Source of the DNA: Prorocentrum cordatum
Taxonomy: Eukaryota > Sar > Dinophyceae > Prorocentrales > Prorocentraceae
Length of the DNA: 41,606 nt
Reading direction: 5' to 3'
Assembly (NCBI GenBank): GCA_963575745.1
Contig: CAUYUJ010004581.1
Span: 27,361-68,966, forward strand
Part shown: positions 20,700-31,486 of the stretch, in pieces
How positions within the stretch are numbered: the stretch's first letter is position 1
Layout: each line of letters opens with the position of its first letter
Made by a program: the position numbers and the translations under genes
Notes under the pieces: generated by a model
Seen by the model: only the letters and a program-made list of their open reading frames with translations
Database searches by the model: none
Told to the model about the DNA's origin: nothing

Positions 20700-21065
20700 A
20701 CACCCCTCACGCAGATCCGCGGGGTCAGGGTCCAAAAACACAGTGGATTTGCTACATTTCTGAAATTCGGTGCCACCTCTCACGCAGATCCGCGGGGTCA
20801 GGGTCCGAAAACACAAGGGAGTTGCTACATTTCTGAAATTCGGTGCCACCCCTCACGCAGATCCGCGGGGTCAGGGTCCAAAAACATAGGGGATTTGCGA
20901 CATTTCTGAAATTCGGTGCAACCCCTCACGCAGATCCGCGGGGTCAGGGTCCAAAAACACAAGGGATTTGCCACATTTCTGAAATTCGGTGCCACCCCTC
21001 ACGCAGATCCGCGGGGTCAGGGTCCAAAAACACAAAGGATTTGCCACATTTCTGAAATTCGAACC
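20700..21065. repeat. 73-bp tandem array, five copies plus a partial
   Basis: CACGCAGATCCGCGGGGTCA begins at 20708, 20781, 20854, 20927 and 21000: exact 73-bp spacing. Each unit continues with GGGTCCAAAAACAC and ATTTCTGAAATTCGG. A degraded sixth unit begins near 21068. The period is not divisible by three, so it is not coding. Confidence 0.95.
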
Positions 21066-21075
21066 CATCACGCAC

Positions 21076-21195
21076 ATCCATCGCAAGGCGTGGTAACCCA
21101 AACTGCGAGAACTCCCTCGGCCCTTTAATCGCAAGGTGTGGTAACCAAGCCCTTAAACCATACACGTCTTACCAATCGCCAGGTGTGGTAACCCC
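21076..21195. repeat. Three spaced copies of ATCGCAAGGTGTGGTAACC
   Basis: Copies at about 21079, 21127 and 21174 with one or two changes, spaced 47-49 bp. They directly follow the 73-bp array. Confidence 0.8.
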
Positions 21196-21451
21196 TCTTG
21201 TGATCAGTTTGTTTTGCTGATTGCGACTCGGCTTCGCATGAAGTTTCGATACTGCTTCACGACAGCGCCAAGGCCTCATGACTTAGCTCTTCCATGGCCC
21301 ATTCTCCGAGAGAGGGGGCCAGCGGCAGGGGGCGAAGCCCTTACGGATATTACCGCCAGCGCGCGCTACAATCTGGAAAGTCACCACCAGTGGAGGATCA
21401 GCACCTTACTTGGCAACAGTCGGTGGCATGGGAAGCGAACCTCGAAGAGGA

Positions 21452-21594
21452 GGGGGGTGCAAATCATGACCGGCGGCATGTGCGCGGCCCAGCGGGGGGG
21501 CCAGGGACGTCATGAAATAAGAAGAGGCTCCATGAAATCTGGCGAAATATCATGGCCCACGCCATGATATACACCCCCCCCCCTAGTCATCACC
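21452..21594. mobile_element. Second short-element family, copy 1 (143 bp)
   Basis: About 95% identical (seven differences seen) to 38796-38939, with unrelated flanks. The ends are imperfect inverted repeats (GGGGGGTGCAAATCATGAC versus the inverse of GCCATGATATACACCCCCC). An internal perfect 9-bp stem is formed by ATATCATGG and CCATGATAT. There is no coding capacity. Likely a MITE or a structured short repeat. Confidence 0.75.
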
Positions 21595-21599
21595 CCCCT

Positions 21600-22560
21600 C
21601 TTTTCCGCCCCCGAGAACCGTACGGACTTCGGCGGATGGGCCGGGGCACCCAAATGGTCCTCAGCAAGCCCGGCAGGACAGCGAAGCATGTAGCCGTATC
21701 GTAGATCACCAAGGCTGGCTCGTCTCATCGCCGTGCCACTCGGTCTTCGGACTAGGCACCAATCCGTATGTCGAGAAGACAAGGAGAAGCGGCGAAACCG
21801 GATGCCGCCACACGGACGAACGGTCGGCAAACGTGGTGCGATGTATGTTCTTCGAAGACCACACCCTAATATACTTGTTTTTTGGTCGCGGCCGCGGGCG
21901 AGAGCGCAAGCGGCGAGTCGTAAGTCCGGGGCGCGGGCCTACTAATTAAAACAGGAGCAAGCTAGGGCGGCGTAACCTAAACAACTAAACAACTAGCTGC
22001 CTAAGCGTCGCCTAAGCAAACACCCTAACAGACGCGAACTGTCACGAATCGTGTGTCGTACAGGGCCAGAGGCAGTGTCATGATCGCTCTTCGGTGCACG
22101 CTCTGAGGCAACCAACCGCGTGCGGGCACCGCTCCACTGCATCAAGATGTTAGTCAACAGGCCCACCCCATATCTTACGATGCTGGCCAACTGCGAAATC
22201 ACAGCAAGCTCCAGAATGCATCGAACAAACACCCAGGACGACGGAGTGAGGAGACTTGGTGGTCTGCAGCACGGTAGCCTACCCGTGTGGCGCCCACGGG
22301 AAGACGGGAGGACCGCTGTTATTGCCATTTTCCGCCCGCAACTACTGCGCGGCGAAAGTCAGAGAGGATGGGGATGACAAGAATGAGGATCACATTCGCC
22401 CTAGAAACCTTGACCAACACCCCACAAAAACAACAGCCGCACCAGACAAAGTCAGCCAAGTACGACGCAGGGCGCGCCCCCACTAGGTCCCAGCACCGAA
22501 CCCACGAGGTCCAGGACATGGGTGATGATGATGATGGCGTAGAATATCCGCCGCTCTGCG
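21600..22560. other. Unique-looking DNA, no supported gene
   Basis: Composition is closer to single-copy DNA than the neighbours. Minus-strand frames at 21510-21830 (106 residues) and 21993-22328 (111 residues) have ordinary composition, but I recognise no domain in either. Degraded coding sequence is possible. Confidence 0.3.
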
Positions 22561-22734
22561 GTTGATCGGGAGTTTCTGTATATATAGAAGAAGGGGCGCG
22601 CGCTTCTGGGCGAGAGGGAAACGACCGAGAGAAGAAGGGGCGGCCGCCCCACAGGACCTCTCCATGGTGCCGGAAACCCATCAGGGCTCCCTCAGGGTCC
22701 CTCCCCCAGGGCCGGGGCTCCCTCGCCTGCCCCC

Positions 22735-22815
22735 TCCCCCTCCCCCTCCTCCTCCTCCACCTCCTCCTCCTCCTCCTCCTCCTCCTCCTCCTCCTCCTCC
22801 TCCTCCTCCTCCTCC
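22735..22815. repeat. TCC microsatellite
   Basis: (CCT)n of about 75 bases directly before the VNTR. Confidence 0.9.
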
Positions 22816-22819
22816 GACC

Positions 22820-23668
22820 GGAAACGGTGCCGGAGGCCGCTCTGGGCTCCTCTGGGCATCCCCCCCGGGGCCCGTTTTGTGAGGATGTCTCAGGCGAGGG
22901 CGCCGGTTTGGGATTCGTCACCGGACCCAGCGGATCCAGCGGATCCGTCCGGAAACGGTGCCGGAGGCCGCTCTGGGCTCCTCTGGGCATCCCCCCCGGG
23001 GCCCGTTTTGTGAGGATGTCTCAAGCGAGGGCGCCGGTTTGGGATTCGTCACAGGATCCAGCGGATCCAGCGGATCCGTCCGGAAACGGTGCCGGAGGCC
23101 GCTCTGGGCTCCTCTGGGCATCCCCCCGGGGCCCGTTTTGTGAGGATGTCTCAGGCGAGGGCGCCGGTTTGGGATTCGTCACCGGATCCAGCGGATCCAG
23201 CGGATCCACCGGATCTGTCCGGAAACGGTGCCGGAGGCCGCTCTGGGCTCCTCTGGGCACCTCCCCCGGGGCCGGTTTTGTGAGGATGTCTCAAGCGAGG
23301 GCGCCGGTTGGGATTCGTCACCGCGGATCCAGCGGATCCAGCGGATCCACCGGATCTGTCCGGAAACGGTGCCGGAGGCCGCTCTGGGCTCCTCTGGGCA
23401 CCTCCCCCGGGGCCGGTTTTGTGAGGATGTCTCAAGCGAGGGCGCCGGTTTGGGATTCGTCGGCGGATCCACCGGATCCAGCGGATCTGTCCGGAAACGG
23501 TGCCGGAGGCCGTCTGGGCTCCTCTGGGCACCTCCCCCGGGGCCGGTTTTGTGAGGATGTCTCAAGCGAGGGCGCCGGTTTGGGATTCGTCGGCGGATCC
23601 ACCGGATCAACGGAATACCCGGATCCGTCCGGAAACGGTGCCGGAGGCCGCTCTGGGCTCCTCCCCAG
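22820..23668. repeat. 131-141 bp VNTR with nested 9-bp GGATCCAGC repeats
   Basis: GGAAACGGTGCCGGAGGCCG starts at 22820, 22951, 23082, 23221, 23362, 23493 and 23631. Unit length changes with the number of GGATCCAGC/GGATCCACC 9-mers at the unit end. Frames are open on both strands because of high GC, but unit lengths are not constant modulo three. Confidence 0.95.
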
Positions 23669-23689
23669 AGGGTTGTAGGTTCTAAATCG

Positions 23690-23792
23690 TAGAACGTGGA
23701 AAAAACACTCCACGCGAAGAGAAAATAGAACGTAGAAATTAGAACGTAGAACGTAGAAATTAGAACGTAGAACGTAGAACGTAGAACATGCA
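23690..23792. repeat. TAGAACG heptamer repeat
   Basis: (GTAGAAC)n with ATTAGAAC variants, ending in GTAGAACATGCACATGCC. Confidence 0.85.
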
Positions 23793-23889
23793 CATGCCAC
23801 TGAGATCGCACACAAAACGTAGATGTAGTAGCTCATTCCCTAATCGAATCCTTTCTTCTGTAGTTTTTCTCTCATGCAGCCATTTCGGC

Positions 23890-24125
23890 TCGAGGCCGAA
23901 AGGCCAGGACGGCCTCGAGGAGGCCAGGGCGGCCTCGAGGAGGCCAGGGCGGCCTCGAGGAGGCCCAGGAGAGGCCAGAGGAGGCCTAGGAGAGGCCAGA
24001 GGAGGGCCAGGAGGAGAGGCCAGAGGAGTGCCAGGAGGAGAGGCCAGGAGCCAGAGGCCAGGAGCCAGAGGCCAGGAGCCAGAGGCCAGAGGAGAGGCCA
24101 GGAGCCCAGAGGCCAGAGGAGAGGG
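23890..24125. repeat. CTCGAGGAGGCCAGG minisatellite
   Basis: Copies of GGCCTCGAGGAGGCCAGG, then GAGGCCAGAGGAG and AGGCCAGGAGCCAG. It runs to within a few bases of the ATG at 24131, so it would be 5' untranslated or promoter sequence of that gene. Confidence 0.85.
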
Positions 24126-24130
24126 CCAGC

Positions 24131-24248
24131 ATGTCGAGAAAGCTAGGGGCAGAAAAAGAAGATGAAGCCGCGGAGCTCAAATCAGTGCTGCTGAAGCACA
24201 TAAGACGCGCCGAAGACGTAGACTACTGCCTCGATCTCGAGGCCCGCG

Positions 24249-24300
<52 letters not shown>

Positions 24301-26499
24301 TATCGTGCACCCTCCCCCTCGACAATCTCCTCCTCCTTCTCCTTCTCCCCCTCCTCCCCCTTCTTCTTCTTCTTCTTCTCCTCCTCCTCCTCCTTCTCCT
24401 CCTCCTCCTCCTCCTCCTCCTCCTCCTCCTCCCTGCCCCCCTCCCGTGTCTCCCATTGCTCCTGCTCGTCCTCGTGCTCCTCCTCCTCCTCCTCCTCCTC
24501 CTCCTCCTGTTCCTCCTCCCGCTCCTTCCCCGATCCCTCCCCGCCGCCCCCTGCCGCAGGGGAGCGTTGATGCAGAGAAGCTGGTGAAGCAGGCTCCCTT
24601 GCTTAAGGGCGTCCGTGCGGTTATTAGTCCAGCTAGCACGGTGGCCAGAAAGAACTTGCAGTCTATATTACTTGCAGTGGCGGAGGACAGAGAGGAGCGC
24701 TGGAGGCTGGACGACACGAGGGAAAGCTGGGCAGAAGACGCCAGCAAGCAAATAATAAGAGGCTGTCGCCAGGCCCGCTGCTCGATGGCGGGGGTGATAG
24801 GGCAAGTAGGAGGCGGATTGGATAGCTGGCGGATGGCATGCAGGATGGACGAGGGAGGGAGGATGCGGTGGGTAGGGGGGATCGAGTAAAGAGGGGCCGA
24901 TCGCCAGGATGCTCCCACGTGGGGCTGGCGGGTCCGAGCGATGCTCCGCCACATCAGCCAGATGGAGTTGAAAGTCAGGCGGCGCGGGGGGGGGGGAAGC
25001 GGGCGAGGGCGATGAGGAGGAGTCAGGGGTAAGGAGACGCCGCCTGACTGGTTCAAGGAGCACTTCCCCTCACTCCCCCCCCGTCGCGCAGGGGCAAAGG
25101 CAAGCCGCCCGACTGGTTCAAGGAGCACTTCCTCGAGGCCGCCAGGGATGAGGAGGATGGGGAGGGATCGGAAGGATGAGACGATCAGAATGAGAGAACG
25201 ATGAGCATGAGAAGGATGAGGAGGATGGGAGTATGAGGCAGTGAGAGGTTACAGACGATCCTCTGCTTGCGTCCACCTCCCCACTCACCTCCCTGTTTGC
25301 CAACCGCCCTCGCCCCCATCCTTCGGACGGGAGGGCAGGAGCTTCGCAGTCTCGAGTGCGCCAGCGAGTATTCATACGAGTGGGACAAGGCCAAGCAGGA
25401 CGGTTGGGGGTGGGGCCTCCTTCCCCTCCTCCCTCTCCTCCTCCTCCTCCTCCTCCTGCCCCTCCTCCTCACTCGGGCAAGGGAGGCTGCATGCAGGGTG
25501 AGACCGAAGAAGCCGCCTCAGTACGCGACGAAGCATTACGAGGATGAGGATGGGGATAAGGCACAGGCGGAGTGGGAGGACGGCACTGTGTGGACAGTAG
25601 CGGGCGTCTCGGCAACAGAGTGGCGGGAAGCAAAAGGAGAAAAAAAGAAAAAGGAGCCACTGTACTCTTATTCCACGGGGGACGAAACTTGGACCTTGAC
25701 ACGGTACACGAGGGATCAGGGGCAGAAACACTTCCTGGCGATCTGGAAAAACGCTTCCATGTTCGGTCAGTTGACGCTTCAGGATTATTTCGTGAATCCC
25801 GAGTCCAAGATGAGGCAGTGGGCCGAGTCAGTGTCCAAGGGAAGACTCACCAAGGAGGGGTTTGAGAAAGCAAAGGCCGAATACGCCAAAGAGATGAAGA
25901 AGGGCGCAGCCGTGATGAAGAGGCCCGCTGCCAAGAGGCCAGCTGCTTCAACCGCCGAGGGCGGCGACCCAGACGGTAGCGATGATGAAGATGGCGACGG
26001 ACCGAAAAGGAAGCCAGCAACAACGGTGGTCAAACCCGATGACGAGGACAAGGCTGCAGTGGATGATTCGAGCGATGACGCTCCAGAACGCGACGGCGGC
26101 AGCAGTGAGGACGAAGACGACGAGCCAAAAATCGCGAGGAAGAGGCCGGCAGGATCAAGTGAGGGCGAGACTGAGGAGAATAAGGGCGAGGAGGAGGAGG
26201 ACGGGGAGGAGGACGAGGGAATGCCGCCAGAGGAGAAGACACGCGGCAAACCCAAGGGCAAGGCAAAAGGAAAAGCAAAAGCAAAAGCAGGCGATCAGGC
26301 AAAGGCTCCGAAAAAGAGAAAGAAGGGCCCAGAGGGCGAGGAGGCGAAAGCAGGCGGCAGCGGCGACAGTCCAGAGAAGGCAGAGGAGGCAAAGAAGACG
26401 AGACCCGCAGAGAAAGAGCAGGATGGCGCCAAAAAGAGGAAGCTTGAAAAGAACGATTCTAGCGGTTCTTCCTGCAGCATGGGCAGCGGCTTGTTTTGA
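24131..26499 (+). CDS. Basic lysine/alanine-tailed protein of unknown function, about five exons
   Basis: I do not recognise the family. Exon 1 at 24131-24241 (37 codons, MSRKLGAEKEDE start) ends GAG|GC. Exon 2 at 24560-24772 (71 codons) follows CCGCAG and ends CAG|GC. A small exon near 25105-25137 encodes PPDWFKEHFLE. Exon 4 starts at 25339 (ELRSLECASEYSYEWDK) and ends AAG|GC at 25389. The last exon runs from about 25498-25513 to the TGA at 26497-26499. Proposed junctions are phase 0; acceptors 3 and 5 are uncertain. The last exon has an aromatic-rich part (to about 25880) without a known domain, then MKRPAAKRPAAS and an acidic/lysine-rich disordered tail of about 190 residues ending SSCSMGSGLF. 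Such Lys/Ala-Pro stretches are frequent in dinoflagellate proteins; a nuclear location is only a guess. It is followed by two same-strand genes. Confidence 0.6.
24242..24559 (+). other. Intron with GTC and TCC repeats, GC-AG
   Basis: The intron begins GCCCGC and ends CTGCCGCAG. It contains (GTC)n at 24249-24300 and long TCC/TTC tracts at 24311-24535, which would act as a very long polypyrimidine tract before the acceptor. Exon frames on both sides are continuous in phase 0. Confidence 0.6.
25040..25132. repeat. 28-bp exon duplication across a 3' splice-site region
   Basis: CCGCCTGACTGGTTCAAGGA and eight more bases at 25040-25067 recur with one difference at 25105-25132, offset 65 bp. Both encode PPDWFKEHF. 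The offset is not a multiple of three, so only one copy can be in frame. Confidence 0.85.
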
Positions 26500-26968
26500 T
26501 TGCTAGAAGCTGGGATGAGGAAGGAGAGATAGTGCGAAGGGGGTTGATGTGTGAAGCTTTTAGCGGCAAGTGGTCATCACAAAGGTTGCAAGCCATCGCA
26601 TTGCTCTTGTTGAGCGGGAGCTCATGAGGAAGTTGAATCGAGGTGGAGTCTGAGACAGCAGAGGTTTGAGGACGAGGTAAGGAGGACGAGGTAAGGATGA
26701 GGATCAGACGCGCGACTGCGCGATGCGGCTTCGCTCCGTCGGGGCGCGCCTGCGGCTTGCAGATATTGCCGCGCTGTGCGCGCGCTTCGGACAAAAACAC
26801 TGTGAAACCTAAATCGTCTTTAGCGTCGTCATCACGCACGGCTTTCCCTCCGAGATCGTTCGATACGTTTCGGTTCAAGTGCCCCTTGCAGGGGCGCGCG
26901 GACCCCCCCCCCCCCCTTCGGCGCAGCACCTGGGGTTGAGCGGGGCCCCAGCGGGCCCTTGCCATCGC
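26500..26968. other. Spacer between two same-strand genes
   Basis: About 470 bases with a duplicated GGACGAGGTAAGGA and a run of ten or more C near 26905. No gene, promoter motif or polyadenylation signal is recognised. Confidence 0.4.
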
Positions 26969-26969
26969 G

Positions 26970-29900
26970 ATGGCAGCTGCGAGCAGCTCGCACGCTGAGG
27001 ACGTGAAGCATACTCTCGAAGTGGGGCAGCAGCAGCAGAATAGGGGAAGATAGTGACGATGAGGCGTGGGAGGGAGGGGGAGGGGGAGGATGAGGAGGGA
27101 GAGGGTATGTCCACGACGGCAGATTAGCATGCGGGAGGTGCGATCTCGGCCAGGACTCTGCCCCGCCGCCTGGCTACTACGGCACGGATGCTGAAGAGCC
27201 GATCGACCTTGAGGAGGAGACTGGGCGTAGGGTAAGGGGGGGGCGCACGTGACGGGAAGCGGGCGAAAGAATTGGATAGATTAGAGGGATTGCGACGCAT
27301 TCAGCGCATGGGTGCTAGTACGTGGCACGGACGATGGTATGGGAGCAAGTAGTTAGAGAAAGAGAGATAGAGAGAGATATATGGAGAGAGAGGGAGAGAG
27401 GATGACGCGTTCCGCTGGGAGGAGAACTGCGCATGGGTGGTATCACCGCGACAGGGGCAGATGCTGTCCTTGAAAGAACGCTGGGATCTCATTAAGAAAA
27501 AGCACGAAGCAGCACTGAAGGCGACCCGCCGATGAACGCACGAGACTGATAATGTACTTACCCCCCTCGCCAATCCCACCTTCCACCCTTCCCAGCCGCC
27601 CTTCGCCCGCAGGCAACGCAGACGGTGCCAGAGTCACCATGCTCCGTTGAGTTGATGTCGGACCGCCAGCTGAGCGCAGGAGAGAAGCTCGAATATAGAA
27701 GGCTAAAGGGGATCGCAAAAAGACTGGAAGCAGGAACAGGCGCATCATCAGCAGCAGAAGGAGCAGAGGCAGATTCCGAGGGCAGGAGCAGGTGCAGGAG
27801 CAAGCGCCAGGAAGCAGCAGACGGAGGAGGAGAATCTGCTCCACAGCCCGCTTCAAGCACGCCGCCAATCAGGACAGTCGGAGCTGTGGGCTCCCCGTCC
27901 CCGCCGCCCAGCGCAGGACTGAACTCGTCGAATTCGTCAGTGTGCGATGAAGAAGGGATGCAAAAAGAGGCGGAAGCGATCTTCGAGCTCCAAAAGAAAC
28001 ACGAAGCGCTTCAGAAAGAACGCAAAGAAGAGGAGGAGAAGGAGCGTCAGCTTCATGATCTAGAGATAGACCTAGCTTGGAAAAAGATGGAAGCAGAACG
28101 CGAATAAGAAAAAGAAAAGATGAGACTTGAGAACGAGAGAGCCGAGGAGGAGATGAGAAAAGCTGAAGAGGATGAAGCAGCGGCGAAGCTGAAGAGAAAA
28201 CAGGAGAAGGAGGAGCGAAAGAAGGAGCGACAGCAGAAACGAGAGGAGCACGAGCAGCTAATGCAAAAATACAGACAGGTGTTCGAAAGAGTCGAAGGGG
28301 TTGCAAGCAGAGTGCAGCTGATGAAACACGAGAACAAGAAAAAAGAGGAGCAACTGGAAGAGGACGCCAAATCTTTGACAAGCGTGGGTACACCAGGAAA
28401 CCAAGAGAGCAAACGACACGCATCCGAATCGCTGCAACCACCGCCCCCCAAGAAGCAAAACGGAACTCGCGAGAACGCCCCAGGAAGTTCCCGCCCCCTC
28501 CAGGCCGTAGAGTCTGCGGCGCCGACCCCGAATATGGATGCTGCGCAAGTTGAGGCCACGGATGGGAGCAGCCTGGTAAAGCTACTTCAAACGCAGATCG
28601 CAAACATCCAGAATGAATCCGCAATTCCGCGCTCGGAGGAGGACGCCCACACTGTAATACAGGCCAAGCTCGCTGACCTTTACAAGACAAATCTGCTGAC
28701 GAAGGTGGAAGGGATGAGGAAAAAGGATCCTAGGTACAAAGCTCTTCTGAAGAAGGATGGCGACAACGACGAGGATGAGGATCTCGATGAAGTCTTCGGC
28801 CAGCTAAGCGCATATGACAAAAAAGAGAAGATGTACTACGACAAGATGGAGGCAGCGGGGTACAAATTCACCCTGGACACCACTCAAGGCAATGAAACTG
28901 CAGGGCGATGGAACCGCGCGAAGGAAGCAAGCAAGACGATCCAGGAGGAATACAAGCAGGAGAAAGGCTGGAAGGCACAGAAGGAACACAGGGCTAGGTG
29001 GGCAAAAAAATGCCACTTAGATTGGAAGAAGGATGTGAAAATTGAGAAGGGTGAGAACATGGAGAAAGAGGAGGCTGCTCTGGGGGAATATTGCACGCTT
29101 GGACGGATCGCGTGGCTAAAGGGGGGTGGGCCAACTGGCCTAGCCATTGCAATTAAATATTGCACTAGTTGTGCGATCATGGGCGGGATCTACACAAGAT
29201 ACTGTGATCTGGGAGGCATCCTTGAATTTCTCCTCGTGCGTCACCAACTGAACGACAGATTCACGAGAAGGTGGACTCGCACTGAGAAGTGGTTGGGCGA
29301 AACGGCTCTTGAGGATGGGGCGGCGGCGGCCAGCAGAGAGAGAGGCGCAGACGACGACGAAGAAGAGGAACCACCGTCTAAGAGGAGAAAGATCGAGGAT
29401 CAGGAAGAGGAGGGCGCAGCGGGCCCCGACGAAGAGGGCGACAAACCAAAGAAAGACAAGAAGGATAAAGACACTGCGGACAACGAGCAGAAGACTAAAG
29501 ACAGTGAGAAAGGCAAGAAGACCAAAGAGGCTGGCAAAGAAAAAGACAAAGACGGTGGCAAATCAAAAGGCGGCGTCGAGGAGAAAGACTGTGGCAAGGC
29601 GCCTAAAGAGCCTAAAAAAAAACACCAGAGCGGCTGACCAAGTTCAGAGCCGCGAAGCAGGCATACACGCAGGCCCTTGGTGAGGTATCCAAGGTGGAGG
29701 CTCTCATTAAGACCGGCAAGTCCTGCGAGAAGCTGAATAACCTGAGGAAGCCGATGGACGACCAGCTGAATAAGGCGCCTTGATTGGCGTGCCGATCGTC
29801 CATGGGCTTCCCATAGCTCGTCAGCTTCTCGCGCCCGCCCCTCCTGCCATTAATTCGGGAATTTGATACCTCGAAGCTGCCTGTCCACCTCCACCGTTCA

Positions 29901-30563
29901 GCTCGTCCGCCGCGCGTGCACCCTGGAGTTCTTCGGACCCCTCGCCCCGCATCCTGAGCCCGTGGGCGTGTTAAAATCATCTTCTTGTCGTCTGATTCTC
30001 TTCCTTGGCCCCCCTCCTTCTGCTCACCTCTCCTTACAAGGTATCCTATCTCATGGTGCTCCCCGCCCTCCGTCCGTGCCCAGGTGCAGAGCCTGTTTGC
30101 CAGCGAGAGCCTGCAGAAGATGATGGTCACGGATGAGGCCTCGCACAAGAAGCAGGCGCGGCTGGATGAGCATTCGAAGAGGGACGAGGCGGGGATGTGA
30201 GGATTTGGGGAAACCGATTGGAGGGTGTAGATTTTGAGAGGGGCCATTTCGCCATGACTCCCAGAGCCCAGGACAACGGTTTCGGGTTTAGACGCCCCCC
30301 CCCCCCCGAAAAAAAGCGGCCTCCAGGTGACTGCAGCTGAGTTTGAGACACAGTGTGGCAAGGTGGCGGGCTGGAAGAAAGACATCGAAGAGCTTCTCCT
30401 GGAAGCAAGGGTTCTAGTCCGCCAGGCTTGGGCGAGAGACGAAGAGGAGATGCGTCTGCGCGAAGCTGCGAAGCCCAAGGGATCGAGCGGCAAGAAGACT
30501 GCGATCAAGAAGGACAAGAAAGAGAAGCAGAAGAAAAGTGAGAGCCCGAGCGACTCGGACTAG
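26970..30563 (+). CDS. Charged coiled-coil protein of unknown function, multi-exon, disrupted
   Basis: Family not recognised. A likely start is ATG at 26970 (MAAASSSHAEDVKHTLE). A second exon ends at 27231 (PIDLEEETGRR|GT). Exon 3 is 27401-27520 (40 codons, ends AAG|GC). Exon 4 is 27613-29774. Exon 5 is 30084-30188 (35 codons, ends GAG|GC). The last is 30327-30563, ending in TAG. Junctions from exon 3 onward are phase 0. Exon 4 encodes a long Glu/Lys/Arg-rich coiled coil (about 27960-28370). A middle region follows with LGRIAWLKGGGPTGLAIAIK and FTRRWTRTEKWL (about 29095-29300), then a Lys/Asp/Glu tail. Two lesions occur: an in-frame TAA at 28105-28107 inside the coiled coil, and a one-base loss of frame at the A9 run 29614-29622, after which the downstream frame and splice phases fit again. 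Either a recent pseudogene or sequence error. Confidence 0.6.
28105..28107 (+). other. In-frame TAA within an otherwise open coiled-coil exon
   Basis: The same reading frame is open before (from 27613) and after (to 29637). The residues on both sides are the same Glu/Lys/Arg coiled coil, so the stop is a single lesion and not a gene end. Confidence 0.85.
29614..29622 (+). other. Poly-A run at a frame break
   Basis: Nine A. In the incoming frame the protein ends at 29637. In the next frame a protein-like stretch (TKFRAAKQAYTQALGEVSK...) runs to an AAG|GC donor at 29774 with the right phase for the next exon. A one-base indel here would explain both. Confidence 0.7.
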
Positions 30564-30564
30564 G

Positions 30565-31000
30565 AGGCCGAGGAGAGGAGAGGCGCTGACGGCAGGAAGC
30601 CCCAGGAGAGGCGCAGGCGGAAGCTCGAAGAGAGGCGCCGCAGGCAGAAAGCCCGAGGAGAGACGCTGGCGGCGGGAAGCCTGAGGAAGGCTGCTCGAGG
30701 CAGGAGGCCTGGAGCGCAGGAGGCTTGCGGAGGAGCGAGGAATTGAGGAGGGGTTCTGGAAAATGGGATCCGATCCAGGGCCGATCCAGGAAAAACCTGA
30801 TCCGACGTGGTTTTCACCGAAAATTCCATCCGCCCAGCCGCCCATGTACCGGAGGAATTACGTAGGAATGTCGGGCGGAGGGAATGCGTAGGAAAGAGGA
30901 GGAAACCATATATATATATATGTAAAAAAACGACAACGTAGGAGAAACATGTACCGGAGGAGTTGCGAAGGAGTTGCGTAGGAGTTTGGGGGGCCTCTTT
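30565..31000. repeat. GAGGAGAGGCGCAGGC minisatellite and CATGTACCGGAGGA repeats
   Basis: About 30570-30745 is a diverged 30-40 bp GAGAGGCGC..GGCAGGAAGCC repeat. About 30840-30995 contains two copies of CATGTACCGGAGGARTTRCG (30843 and 30949) with further GGAGTTGCGTAGGA copies around a TA microsatellite at 30909-30921. Confidence 0.6.
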
Positions 31001-31199
31001 GGGGAGAGGGGATTTCTGGCGGGGAAGCGTTCGCGAGCGGCCCGATTGGGCCCCAGCCGAAAATTCAAACCTTCGACGGCTGTGACTCGTGCCAGGCGCT
31101 GAGGCTGCATCTGCTGAGGAGGGAGGAGAGCCAGGCGGCGGGAGGCACGCGAGCGCGAGGCAGCCGAGCACTGAGCATTCCCTGCTGTGGACGGGGCCG

Positions 31200-31400
31200 C
31201 ATGGGACAGTGCGAGCGGGTGCCCAGGAAAATGAGAAGGCAGATCGTAGAACGTAGAGCTTCGGAGAGTGGGCGTGGGGCCCATGCGAGGGAGGAGGGCG
31301 GGAGGAGCAGTGATGGGAGGGGGAGGGGGGGGAGAGGAGGAGGAGGGGGGGGAGGAGAGGAGGGGGAAGAGAGGAGGAGAGGAGGTTGAGATGCCAGAGA

Positions 31401-31445
<45 letters not shown>
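31200..31445. repeat. GGA tract and (GA)n microsatellite upstream of the transposase-like gene
   Basis: G/A-rich DNA, ending in (AG)n at about 31398-31443, about 45 bases before the ATG at 31487. A TTTGTATTTGCAG at 31451-31463 could be a 3' splice site. Confidence 0.75.
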
Positions 31446-31486
31446 GAGCGTTTGTATTTGCAGCAGCAACGTTGGCTCAATCTAAG

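Noticed and set aside
20700-21065. CRISPR-like array (regular 73-bp spacing)
   Set aside because: The whole 73 bp is conserved, with no variable spacers between short repeats, and the setting is eukaryotic. It is a tandem repeat.
22820-23680. 283-residue plus-strand frame over the VNTR
   Set aside because: Unit lengths of 131-141 bp shift the frame from unit to unit, so the translation does not repeat consistently, and the opposite strand is equally open.
24249-24300. Poly-valine segment in the first gene
   Set aside because: It comes from (GTC)n immediately after a GAG|GC donor and fits intron sequence better than protein.
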